From positions 1 to 19,750 of the forward strand of contig JAHZFJ010000046.1 of NCBI GenBank assembly GCA_019421365.1: a DNA stretch of 19,750 nt, given 5' to 3'. Of this stretch, positions 7,355-14,826 are shown piece by piece; positions within the stretch are counted from its first letter, which is position 1, and each line of letters opens with the position of its first letter. The DNA is from Lachnospiraceae bacterium. Lineage in GTDB: Bacteria > Bacillota > Clostridia > Lachnospirales > Lachnospiraceae. The position numbers and the translations under genes were made by a program. Under the pieces are notes generated by a model that was given only the letters and a program-made list of their open reading frames with translations, was not told the origin of the DNA and searched no databases.

Positions 7355-7398
7355 TAAAGTATAAATAACCGCATTTTCGAGCGGTTATTTATACTTTA
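7355..7398. repeat. Large perfect palindrome, possible bidirectional terminator
   Basis: Two 18-base arms, TAAAGTATAAATAACCGC (7355-7372) and its exact reverse complement (7381-7398), surround an 8-base loop. It lies 38 bases after the flavodoxin stop. No clean T run follows, so a terminator role is likely but not certain. Confidence 0.65.
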
Positions 7399-7487
7399 TG
7401 AGACCTTTAGTACATAGATTTATAAAAGATACAACAGGTATACCAAAACTAACGAATTGTATTGTTTTGATTCTAGTATACTGTTAT

Positions 7488-7531
7488 AAAAATCCTCTAT
7501 CTCCTTTAACATGGGAGATAGAGGATTTTTT
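7488..7531. terminator. Bidirectional intrinsic terminator
   Basis: Seventeen-base perfect arms (AAAAATCCTCTATCTCC at 7488-7504 and its complement at 7514-7530) enclose a 9-base loop. The A-run before and T-run after give a terminator on both strands. It isolates the amylase from flavodoxin transcription. It would also end a gene arriving on the minus strand, consistent with the remnant at 7563-7670. Confidence 0.75.
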
Positions 7532-7562
7532 ATACCTTATCACTGAGTTTGAACTCTAAGAG

Positions 7563-7670
7563 TCAGTCATTCAGCTTTTCTTTTGTTTCTTCTGTTCTCT
7601 TTTTCAATAGCCTTGATTGAGGGGCAGTATAGACATATTGCATTATAAATCTTGGAACCAGAGGATTAAG
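7563..7670 (-). pseudogene. Possible 3' remnant of a minus-strand gene
   Basis: Read on the minus strand, this stretch gives an open, protein-like C-terminus that contains NPLVPRFIMQYVYTAPQ, then a charged helix LLKKRTEETKEKLND, then TGA, with a terminator immediately downstream at 7488-7531. Further 5' the frame stays open but turns into AT-rich low-complexity codons without a plausible start or ribosome site. I read it as the tail of a gene whose front was lost. The family is not recognised, and chance remains possible. Confidence 0.35.
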
Positions 7671-7760
7671 ATAGTGGATTCTAATATTGAAATACAACGA
7701 GATATACAAAAGGCATGGTACAAATAAACATAAAAACACAATAATTTACAAAATGTCTTG

Positions 7761-7790
7761 TTGACAATACATAAATAAGTATGATAAATT
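7761..7790 (+). promoter_or_regulatory. Probable amylase promoter
   Basis: TTGACA at 7761-7766 is followed after 18 bases by TAAATT (7785-7790). The leader to the amylase ATG would be about 130 bases and contains the dyad at 7803. The -35 is perfect and the -10 weak, as is common for regulated promoters. Confidence 0.5.
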
Positions 7791-7802
7791 AAACTTATAA
7801 AA

Positions 7803-7818
7803 TTCGAAATATTTCGAA
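7803..7818. promoter_or_regulatory. 16-bp perfect dyad, candidate amylase operator
   Basis: TTCGAAATATTTCGAA is its own reverse complement. It begins about 12 bases after the proposed -10 box, at the expected transcription start, a place where a repressor would act. It does not match the catabolite-response (cre) consensus. The regulator is unknown. Confidence 0.45.
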
Positions 7819-7927
7819 AATAAATACATGCCTGAGGGCTACGCAAATCAGGCCAGGGAAGAGAAATTTTTGTGAATTTTACATATGTTTTACGGTATGT
7901 GAAAAATATATTTTATGGGGGATTTTT

Positions 7928-10900
7928 ATGCAAAAAACTAGAAAAATGTTAAGCAGTCTGTTCATTGTATTGGTCGTTTTGTTTCAGTCGACCTTTAATG
8001 CATTTGCCATGGATAATACGGTAGTACAGACAGAACAGACCAGTACCTAGGTTACTTCTGCGGTACAGGCGACCTCGGAAGCAGATGCTTCCACCTTTTC
8101 ATGGGACAACGCGACCGTATATTTTGCGTTGACTGACCGTTTTTCTAACGGTGATACCAGCAACGACCATTCTTATGGACGCGAACTTGATCAGAACGGC
8201 AATGTTTATTCTAATTATTTGACGGAACCGGCCACTTTTCATGGAGGAGATCTAAAAGGTCTTACTAAGAAAGTGAATGAAGGCTATTTTACCAATTTGG
8301 GAGTAAATGCTATCTGGATTACGGCACCTTATGAGCAGATACATGGTTGGCTGGGGGCAGACAGTTTTAGACACTATGCATATCATGGGTATTATACTCT
8401 GGATTATACCAATGTAGATGCCAATATGGGTACGGCTGGGGATCTGAAGACCTTTATTGATACCGCTCATGAAAATGGAATTCGTGTAATTTTTGATGTT
8501 GTTATGAACCATGCGGGGTATGCTACACTCAAGGATATGAATGATTTCAATTTCGGTTCCCTTACCAGCAATTGGAAGGATTACTATTATTCCGCCTCTA
8601 CCAATGCTCACTGGAGTAAGGACTATCTTTACATGAATAAGACCTCCACAAACTGGTCAAACTGGTGGGGAAATGCCTGGGTTCGTGCTTCACAAGGCTT
8701 TAATGGATATACCGGAAGTGAAAGCGGTGATGAGCTGACCATGTGTCTTGGGGGGTTGCCGGACTTTAAGACCGAGACGACGAATGATCCTGGAATTCCG
8801 AAACTTCTTGAAAATAAGTGGAAGAGCGAAGGGCGTTATAATCAGGAAGTAACTGAATTGAATAACTTCTTTAGTACCAGTGGCCTTAACCGTCAGGTAT
8901 CAAATTATCAGGTGAAATGGCTGACTGACTGGGTACGTGAATATGGTGTGGATGGTTTCCGTGTGGATACTGCCAAGCATGTGCAGCAGGATGTATGGAA
9001 GACGCTGAAAGAACAGTCTGTTATTGCATTAAAAGAGTGGAAAGCCAATAATCCGGACAAGGCTCTAGATGATCTTGATTTCTGGATGACCGGTGAGGCA
9101 TGGGGACATGGTGTATCTGCTTCTTCTTCCTATTTCTCCAATGGTTTTGATTCCATGATTAACTTTGGATTCCAGGGAGTGCCTGCAAATATGTCCTCTT
9201 TGGAAACAACCTACAGCAATTATGCTAATGTAATCAATAGTAGTAGCAGTAATGTGAATTATCTCAGCTATATTTCGTCCCATGATACCAGCACCTATAA
9301 CCGGAGCGATCTTATCAACGGAGGTACGGCATTGTTGCTAGCACCGGGCGCCGTCCAGATTTTTTATGGTGATGAAACCGCGAGACCACTGGATTTTCTC
9401 AATTGTACTTATACGGATCAGAAATATCGTTCCGACATGAACTGGAATTCGGTAAATCAGAATGTGCTGGCTCACTGGCAGAAGATGGGACAGTTCCGGG
9501 ACAATCATATTGCAATCGGAGCCGGACAACATAAGCTCATCAACAGTGCTCCGTATACCTTTAGCCGAACCTATGATGAGAAAGGAATTACGGATGGAGT
9601 TATTGTAGTTATTGGTGCAAGCGGATCCACTACGGTGGATGTCAGCTCAGTGTTTGGAGACGGAGCGCTTCTGACAGATTATTATACCGGAGTGCAGGCG
9701 AGCGTTTCTAACGGAAAAGTCACATTTACCGCTGGAAACAATGGTGTTATATTGATTGAGGGTGCGAATAACCAACCTTCTGTTTGGATTGACCAGACCC
9801 AAGGTGGATTCTATACCGACGCCATGACTGTAAGTATGAATTTTAAAAATGCAGATACGGCTACTTATTCACTCAATGATTCTGAAGCAGTAGAATATGC
9901 TCCGGGAGATACCATTACGTTCGGTGAAGATGCTGCTTTTGGAACAGTCTTTACCCTAAAACTTATTGCGAAGAACGCTGACGGTATTACTATTACCAAA
10001 ACCTATACCTTTACGAAGGAAGATCCGGACAAGGTATTAACGGTACACTTCTATAAACCGTCCAGTTGGGGAACACCAAATATTTATTATTATGATGAAA
10101 CGGTATCCCCAAAGAAGGAAGGAAAAGCATGGCCGGGAGTAGGCATGACCAGTGAGGGAGACGGATGGTATGCTTATAGCATTCCACTTTGGAAGGAGGC
10201 TTCTGTAATCTTTAACTATTCCGGAAATCAGATTCCGGGAGCGCAGCAGGCCGGATACCTTGTAACAACGGAATCTTGGATTAAAGATGGTGTAATTTAT
10301 ACACAGAATCCAAATAATCCGGCGCCTATTGTCTCCATTGATGCTAAGGAGGGAGATTTCTACACTGATACCCTGACAATCACTCCGACGCTTACCAATG
10401 CAGTTACAGCTTCCTATACGGTAAATGGGTCTTTGGCAACCACTCTGGTTTCTGGAGATAAGATTGTAATCGGTCAGGGGGCGGCAATCGACACGACCTT
10501 TGTTTTGGAGATAAAGGCAGTGAATGCCAATGGCACTACTACCAAGACCTATACCTTTACCAAGGCAGAAGAACCAAAGGAGAATACCTTTACCGTACAC
10601 TACTATAAGCCATTAAGCTGGGGAACACCAAATATTTATTATTATGACGAAACGGTATCCCCAAAGAAGGAAGGAAAAGCATGGCCTGGAACAGCTATGT
10701 CAAGTGAAGGGGATGGATGGTATTCCTACACGATTACTGGCCTAGAGACTGCATATGTAATCTTTAACAGTAATGGCAGTCAGATTCCTGGGTCTGGAAA
10801 TACTGGATATCTGGTAAAGGCAGATTCGTGGATTAAAGATGGCGTTATTACAGCAGAAAAACCGGGATCTAATTTGATTCCCATAACCTTTGTTATAAAA

Positions 10901-11170
10901 AACGCAACGACCTATATGGGGCAGGATGTATATATTGCAGGAAACATAGCTGAACTTGGAAGCTGGAATACCGCAAACGCAATTAAAACAGCAATCTCTG
11001 AGTATCCGACATGGACAGTAACAGTTAATCTGCCTGCAGGGGAAACGATACAGTTTAAAGGAATCAAGAAGGATTCCAGCGGGAAGGTAGTTTGGGAAAG
11101 TGGTTCCAATCATACGTATACAGTACCTTCCACAGGTAGCGGAGCAGTAACGATAAACTGGAATAATTAG
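7928..11170 (+). CDS. Secreted multidomain GH13 alpha-amylase, interrupted by an in-frame amber codon
   Basis: This enzyme hydrolyses alpha-1,4 bonds of starch outside the cell. From the ATG 7928 (GGGGG upstream) the frame encodes a signal peptide ending AFA (residue 27), then TAG at codon 41 (8048-8050), then 1039 open codons to the stop. The catalytic GH13 domain has all four conserved regions: DVVMNH, GFRVDTAKH (nucleophile Asp codon 8966), GEAW (acid Glu codon 9095) and SSHDTS (Asp codon 9284). After it come an Ig-like/chitobiase-C-type linker, CBM26 (~10037-10310), a second linker, a second CBM26 (~10590-10850) and a C-terminal CBM20 (~10875-11167). One change, CAG to TAG, would explain the stop. 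No credible internal start follows, so as written only a 40-residue peptide is made unless the codon is read through. G+C is higher than in neighbours in places. No terminator separates the stop from the right-hand repeat. Confidence 0.85.
8048..8050 (+). other. Amber codon inside the amylase frame
   Basis: TAG lies at codon 41, in the Thr/Gln/Ser-rich linker between the signal peptide and the catalytic domain. Both sides stay in the same frame, so it is a point change and not an indel. The linker residues around it are dispensable in type, so read-through would give a normal enzyme. Confidence 0.9.
10067..10688 (+). repeat. Duplicated CBM26 module core
   Basis: A stretch of about 70 bases beginning TGGGGAACACC at 10067 recurs at 10619 with two base differences, exactly 552 bases (184 codons) later. 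It encodes WGTPNIYYYDETVSPKKEG and the following AWPG. The rest of the module is more diverged. It marks an internal duplication of a linker plus CBM26 unit, with later homogenisation or strong constraint on the starch-binding core. Confidence 0.8.
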
Positions 11171-11173
11171 CCT

Positions 11174-11211
11174 GATAAAAGCTGTAATTTAATTGCCTAT
11201 CATAATATTAA
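11174..11211 (+). repeat. Right direct repeat bracketing the amylase segment
   Basis: This copy of the flavodoxin 3' end starts three bases after the amylase stop codon (TAG 11168-11170). Its last 29 bases (11183-11211) equal 7272-7300. Confidence 0.85.
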
Positions 11212-11244
11212 GCAAGCATTCTTATTGACAAGAAAGAAGAGATG
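11174..11244 (+). pseudogene. Displaced C-terminal end of the flavodoxin gene
   Basis: In the flavodoxin frame this reads DKSCNLIAYHNIKQAF then LLTRKKR and TGA (11242-11244). It has no start and no ribosome site. It is best explained as the original 3' end of the gene at 6891, left behind when the amylase segment entered. The hairpin at 11293 would then have been the flavodoxin's original terminator. Confidence 0.7.
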
Positions 11245-11292
11245 AGAAGTTTTTATTTTGTTGGAATATAGTATAAGGATAAAATCAAAAGG

Positions 11293-11323
11293 AGAGGTCA
11301 GTGGATAATCACTGACCTCTTTT
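11293..11323. terminator. Bidirectional terminator between the flavodoxin/amylase side and the MATE gene
   Basis: AGAGGTCAGTG (11293-11303) pairs perfectly with CACTGACCTCT (11310-11320) across a 6-base loop, with T residues after it on the plus strand and an AT-rich tail on the minus strand. It ends transcription from the left and from the MATE gene, whose stop is at 11328. Confidence 0.8.
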
Positions 11324-11327
11324 ACAT

Positions 11328-12653
11328 TTAAATTCGAGATAAACGACGATAATATACAAATCCGATGATATCTGCTAGTATCCAACCGATTGGAATTGCC
11401 CACCATATTCCTACAAGTCCAATTGTAGGAATCGCTGCTAAGAGATACGCAAGAATAACACGTGTTCCTAGTGAAACCACAGTAAGAATAACGGACACTC
11501 CTGGTTTTCCAATACCACGATAAAAGCCGTAAAGAAGAAAGAGACATCCAATACCACAGTAAAAAGCACCTTCAATGCGCAGATATGTAACACCGATGGA
11601 GATGATTTCTACTTCTTCTGGTTTTATGAAGATTGACATGAGCGGACGTGCAAATAAGGATACACTTATTGAGATTATAATACAAAATATCAAAGTGACT
11701 TTAATTGCTGAGCGAGTACCTTTTTGAATTCGTTCTTTTTTTTCTGCCCCATGATTTTGTGCTATGAATGTGGAAAACGCATTACCAAAGTCTTGTACAG
11801 GCATATATGCGAAGGAATCGATTTTTACAGCAGCGGAAAACGCTGCCATCACTGCTACTCCAAAACTATTAACCAATCCTTGAATCATTAATATACCAAA
11901 ATTCATAATGGATTGTTGTACACAAGTTAGAATAGAGTATTGGGAAATTTCTCGTAATACAGCAAAATCAAGATGCAGATCAGACCGTTTAAAACGGATA
12001 ACCTCAAGCTTCAAATAGCAATAGAGAGTAACACATACCGCAGATACGCCCTGAGCTATAATGGTTGCCCAGGCTGCTCCGGCTACGCCCATGTCAAAAG
12101 AAATAATAAATACAAGATCAAGTACAATATTTAGCAGAGCAGAAATAGCGAGGAATACCAAAGGAATAAAGGAATTTCCAATGGATCGTAATAAGGATGA
12201 AAAATAGTTATATAAAAAGGTGAATAAGATTCCATAAAAAATCACCTGTAAATAGCTTTTTGTTTCCGCAATAATTTCAGTAGGAATCTGAAGTACTTTT
12301 AATAATGGGGTGATGAAAATTAAAACGGATATATTTAGAATGACAGTAACTATTCCAATGAATAAAAATGACATTAAAAAACTTGATTTCAGTTTTTCTT
12401 CCTTCCCAGCACCAAATAACATAGAAAATACCACACCACTCCCCATACAAAGTCCTAAAACAATTGAGGTTAGAAATGTCATTAGTGTAAATGAAGAACC
12501 AACGGCTGCCAGTGCCTCAGGACCTATGTATTTTCCGACAATAAAGGTATCGGCTACGTTATAAAGCTGCTGTAATAGATTGCCCATAATCATAGGACCA
12601 GCAAATAGCAGCATGGATTTGGTGACATTACCTTTGGTCAAATCTCGATTCAT
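11328..12653 (-). CDS. MATE-family multidrug efflux transporter
   Basis: This 441-residue inner-membrane protein of the MATE (NorM/DinF/MepA-like) family exports cationic drugs or metabolites using a sodium or proton gradient. About twelve hydrophobic segments are arranged as two similar halves. The N-terminal signature LLFAGPMIMGNLLQQLYNVADTFIVG and the following AAVGSSFTLMTF are typical, and the second half repeats the theme with FSAAVKIDSFAYMPVQDFGNAFSTFIAQNHGA. The ribosome site GGGGAGGG lies just upstream on the minus strand. A strong promoter at 12711-12739 and a palindrome at its start point suggest repression relieved by a ligand. It is divergent from an Lrp-type regulator that may control it. 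The transported substrate cannot be read from sequence. Confidence 0.92.
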   Translation of the reverse strand: MNRDLTKGNVTKSMLLFAGPMIMGNLLQQLYNVADTFIVGKYIGPEALAAVGSSFTLMTFLTSIVLGLCMGSGVVFSMLFGAGKEEKLKSSFLMSFLFIGIVTVILNISVLIFITPLLKVLQIPTEIIAETKSYLQVIFYGILFTFLYNYFSSLLRSIGNSFIPLVFLAISALLNIVLDLVFIISFDMGVAGAAWATIIAQGVSAVCVTLYCYLKLEVIRFKRSDLHLDFAVLREISQYSILTCVQQSIMNFGILMIQGLVNSFGVAVMAAFSAAVKIDSFAYMPVQDFGNAFSTFIAQNHGAEKKERIQKGTRSAIKVTLIFCIIISISVSLFARPLMSIFIKPEEVEIISIGVTYLRIEGAFYCGIGCLFLLYGFYRGIGKPGVSVILTVVSLGTRVILAYLLAAIPTIGLVGIWWAIPIGWILADIIGFVYYRRLSRI

Positions 12654-12682
12654 TGTTTCGTTCCCTCCCCTTAGTTACGAAG

Positions 12683-12700
12683 CGTAAGTTTAAACATACG
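12683..12700. promoter_or_regulatory. Palindromic candidate operator of the MATE gene
   Basis: CGTAAGTTTAAACATACG is an 18-bp inverted repeat with one mismatched pair (perfect core GTTTAAAC). It begins about 10 bases downstream of the MATE -10 box, at the transcription start, where a bound repressor would block elongation. The regulator is not identified; the divergent Lrp-type protein is one candidate. Confidence 0.5.
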
Positions 12701-12710
12701 TTATGTAAGT

Positions 12711-12739
12711 ATCATATAGGAAGATGCAAATATTGTCAA
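12711..12739 (-). promoter_or_regulatory. Promoter of the MATE gene
   Basis: On the minus strand TTGACA (12739-12734) and TATGAT (12716-12711) are separated by 17 bases. This is near consensus and correctly placed for the MATE start at 12653. Confidence 0.72.
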
Positions 12740-12767
12740 TGAATAAGAGAGTCTATAAATGCTAACA

Positions 12768-12796
12768 TTGTTTTTCTTTTTAAAATAGGGTAAGAT
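12768..12796 (+). promoter_or_regulatory. Weak candidate promoter of the Lrp-type regulator
   Basis: TTGTTT (12768-12773) and TAAGAT (12791-12796) lie 17 bases apart, about 30 bases before the regulator ATG. The match is modest. Confidence 0.35.
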
Positions 12797-12826
12797 ATTT
12801 TTAATAGTGGGAAGGAGATTTGAAAC

Positions 12827-13285
12827 ATGTTTTTGAGTGGATTAGATGTAACCGATAGAAAGATTGTAGAATTGTTGATTCAAAATGCTCGTATGTCTTA
12901 CTCTGATATTGGTGAGGCGGTAGGCTTATCTAGGGTGGCAGTAAAATCTAGGATTCGTTCTTTGGAGGAACGTAAGATAATCGAAGAATATACTACGATT
13001 ATTAATCCACAAAAAATAAATGGAGCGATCTCCTGTTATTTTGAGATTGAAATGAAACCTGAAAGTTACGAAACCGTAGTTGGAATCCTAAAAGATAACG
13101 ATTATGTCACCCAGATCTATCAGGTTTCTGGAAAAAGTAAATTACATGTTCATACAATTTCTTCTAATCAGGAGGAGATGGAGATATTTCTGTCAGAAAC
13201 TATTCATACGTTACCAGGAGTAACTGACTTAAGTACCAATGTGATATTATCTCGTATTAAGGATATTAAGGGGCTTAGATTATAG
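12827..13285 (+). CDS. Lrp/AsnC-family transcriptional regulator
   Basis: This 152-residue DNA-binding regulator of the feast/famine family usually senses an amino acid. The N-terminal winged helix-turn-helix is clear (LDVTDRKIVELL, then YSDIGEAVGLSRVAVKSRIRSLEE, residues ~6-47). Residues ~65-140 form the RAM ligand-binding and oligomerisation domain, with YQVSGKSKLHVHTI in the place of the usual G-xYDYLL-type segment. AAGGAG at 12812-12817 supports the ATG. Its position back-to-back with the MATE gene makes local control of efflux plausible, as Lrp-type regulators often control adjacent transporters. The effector is unknown. Confidence 0.88.
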   Translation: MFLSGLDVTDRKIVELLIQNARMSYSDIGEAVGLSRVAVKSRIRSLEERKIIEEYTTIINPQKINGAISCYFEIEMKPESYETVVGILKDNDYVTQIYQVSGKSKLHVHTISSNQEEMEIFLSETIHTLPGVTDLSTNVILSRIKDIKGLRL

Positions 13286-13318
13286 ATTTTAGATGGTGAT
13301 GAAGTTTCGAATAAAATA

Positions 13319-13357
13319 ATAGTCAAACCTGGATACATTTCCATGTCTGACTATTTT
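13319..13357. terminator. Bidirectional terminator between convergent genes
   Basis: ATAGTCA (13319-13325) pairs with TGACTAT (13348-13354). The stem continues inward through AC/GT and TGGA/TCCA with two mismatches. T-rich tails occur on both strands. It serves the regulator (plus) and the small gene ending at 13373 (minus). Confidence 0.72.
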
Positions 13358-13372
13358 CTGAATTACTTGATT

Positions 13373-13606
13373 CTAATTTGAAATCAATGCTTTGTCATTT
13401 GCAATAGCAGATACTATTTGTTCCCCAGATTTGAAATCGTCAAAGGTTCCGTGGTTAATTTCGTCAATAGTTTTACTTAACAATTTTTCGTAATAGGCTT
13501 CAGGTGTTAGTTTTGTTGTAGATTGGATATGATTCTGTTGGGATGCAGAAGAGGCTATTCGTGCATACTCGTCTTTTACTTGGTCTATGAGTTTTTCACG
13601 ATCCAT
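13373..13606 (-). CDS. Small unrecognised protein, 77 residues
   Basis: I do not recognise this small soluble protein. It is supported as a real gene by AAGGAG 8 bases before the ATG and by a terminator just after its stop. It is acidic to neutral and mainly helical in character (MDREKLIDQVKDEYARIA, then PEAYYEKLLSKTIDEIN), with no membrane segment, Cys or known motif. It stands alone between the Lrp-type and LysR-type regulators on the minus strand, and nothing in the context fixes its role. Confidence 0.6.
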   Translation of the reverse strand: MDREKLIDQVKDEYARIASSASQQNHIQSTTKLTPEAYYEKLLSKTIDEINHGTFDDFKSGEQIVSAIANDKALISN

Positions 13607-13656
13607 ATAAATTACTCCTTTTCATAAAAAGTTTATTTTCATTGTTGCCGGATTTA

Positions 13657-13672
13657 GTGGTAACGTGGTAAC
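13657..13672 (+). repeat. Tandem 8-bp repeat GTGGTAAC x2
   Basis: GTGGTAAC occurs twice without a gap, flanked by CCGG on both sides (13648-13651 and 13672-13675). It lies about 50 bases upstream of the small minus-strand gene and could be a regulator site. The evidence is thin. Confidence 0.3.
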
Positions 13673-13809
13673 CGGACTACTTCTTAATATCCATACTTAT
13701 AATATTAATAAAATTATTATTTGCAGGTAATTGAATTTTATTCAGATTTGAATTTGTGGGTGGGTATGCATATCTGCACTGCAGTTCAAAAATGGAATGG
13801 CAGTTACGA

Positions 13810-14661
13810 TTATTTTATCCCATGCTTTTCAATTGCTTTAATTACATTCTCCATCTCCTTTTTGATTCTTAGTTGACATACACAGTAATAAGTTACATTT
13901 GCCTCAGCATCAAGAATAGGAATAGATATACGGTTTGAAGCTTCATCTTTTGATGTTAAATTGGATGCAAATGCCGGCAGTGCAGAACTTTTTACAAGTT
14001 CTTCAAAGGAAAACCGTTCATTCTGCACAATAAAATGGGAGGCAGGCATATTACGTTGACACATATCATGCCAAAATCCAATCTTTGAGAAAAGAAGTAA
14101 GTTTTCACCATCAATATCTTTAAAATGAACCGCTTTATGAGAAGCTAAAGGATGTGCAGGCGGAAGTGTTAGATATAAGTGTTCCTCCTCATATTTGGTG
14201 CAATATAGATCTGCCTCATCTAATGGTTCTGGTAATATAATAAATTGATAAATACCATCTCTTAAGCCATGGACTAAAAGTTCAGGGTTTTTCATATCTG
14301 AAGATATAGCCATATCCGGACAAAGATTAGCTAATAATGGAGTCAGTGACCATAATGGAGCAGGAGCGCAGGAACCAATTGAGATGGTTCGCTGACTCCT
14401 ATCGAATGCTCTAACACGTTCTACCATGTCATTTGCTTGATTTAGTACTCTTTTTGCATAGTCAACTGCTAATTCTCCATTTTTGTTTAACACCATCTTA
14501 TTTTTTTGACGTTCAAATATTGGTACGCGAAGTTCCTCTTCTAACTTTTGCATAGAGCGGCTTAATGCAGGCTGTGAAGTATGCAATTCTTCAGCTGCCT
14601 TTGATAAGGTGCCATATTCTGAAAAAGCAAGTAAATGTTCTAATTGTGATAACTCTATCAT
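13810..14661 (-). CDS. LysR-type transcriptional regulator
   Basis: This 283-residue regulator has the classical N-terminal winged helix-turn-helix (residues ~4-62, with GTLSKAAEELHTSQPALSRSMQKLEEEL). A LysR substrate-binding domain follows from about residue 92 (RTISIGSCAPAPLWSL onward), where a small effector or redox signal is sensed. AGGAGG on the minus strand lies 5 bases before the ATG. It is transcribed away from the aldo/keto reductase at 14827, the standard arrangement for a LysR activator and its target, and the intergenic region contains a LysR-style dyad. It probably induces the reductase/flavodoxin genes to its right. The effector, possibly a reactive carbonyl or quinone, is inference. 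Confidence 0.9.
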   Translation of the reverse strand: MIELSQLEHLLAFSEYGTLSKAAEELHTSQPALSRSMQKLEEELRVPIFERQKNKMVLNKNGELAVDYAKRVLNQANDMVERVRAFDRSQRTISIGSCAPAPLWSLTPLLANLCPDMAISSDMKNPELLVHGLRDGIYQFIILPEPLDEADLYCTKYEEEHLYLTLPPAHPLASHKAVHFKDIDGENLLLFSKIGFWHDMCQRNMPASHFIVQNERFSFEELVKSSALPAFASNLTSKDEASNRISIPILDAEANVTYYCVCQLRIKKEMENVIKAIEKHGIK

Positions 14662-14737
14662 AAAGACCTCCTGTTTTAATGGATCAATTATTATTTAAAA
14701 TATTTATATTATTATCATTTCACTATTCACTTTTAGT

Positions 14738-14754
14738 ATAGCACATTTCGCTAT
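14738..14754. promoter_or_regulatory. Candidate LysR-type regulator binding site
   Basis: ATAGC-N7-GCTAT (14738-14742 with 14750-14754) is an interrupted dyad between the divergent LysR and reductase genes, 73 bases before the reductase ATG. LysR sites are typically short interrupted dyads in exactly this position. Confidence 0.45.
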
Positions 14755-14826
14755 TGGCATTGTACTTTTTTATTAAAAATGTTTATGATTACTTCAGAGC
14801 CAATGAAAATATGGAGTGACAATAGA

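Larger units (their letters stand above)
7272..11182. other. Candidate inserted segment carrying the amylase gene
   Basis: The DNA between the two direct repeats interrupts what was one continuous flavodoxin gene. Its true C-terminal codons lie just past the amylase. The repeat-to-repeat distance is 3911 bp. Inside are two large palindromes, a possible minus-strand gene remnant and the amylase. Base composition inside the amylase is higher in places: 60-base stretches that I counted from 8641 and 9301 are 53% and 60% G+C, and one from 9241 is 37%. Outside, the stretch from 4141 is 28% and the one from 6301 is 37%. No integrase, transposase or terminal inverted repeats are visible, so the mechanism is open: att-like recombination, illegitimate recombination, or homologous recombination with a donor carrying a similar gene end. 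Confidence 0.6.

Noticed and set aside
7643..7846. Minus-strand open frame of 67 codons upstream of the amylase.
   Set aside because: AT-rich, hydrophobic and Cys/Tyr-rich without ribosome site or motif. It overlaps the amylase promoter and dyad, and a different frame there looks more protein-like.
7829..7865. Leader hairpin GCCTGA/TCAGGC containing ACGCAAA, reminiscent of a cyclic-di-GMP (GEMM-I) riboswitch before the amylase.
   Set aside because: Only the ACGCAAA string matches. The other conserved GEMM elements (GCACAGGGCAAACC-type strand and the tetraloop/receptor helices) are absent, so it is just a hairpin.
10037..10600. Minus-strand open frame of 187 codons inside the amylase.
   Set aside because: It is antisense to well-conserved CBM26 and linker modules, and its composition mirrors the sense codons. 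No start signals.
8129..11170. Starting the amylase at the TTG 8129.
   Set aside because: No ribosome site precedes it, it begins inside the first strand of the catalytic barrel (VYFALTDRFSNGD), and the same frame upstream encodes a proper signal peptide from ATG 7928, interrupted only by one TAG.
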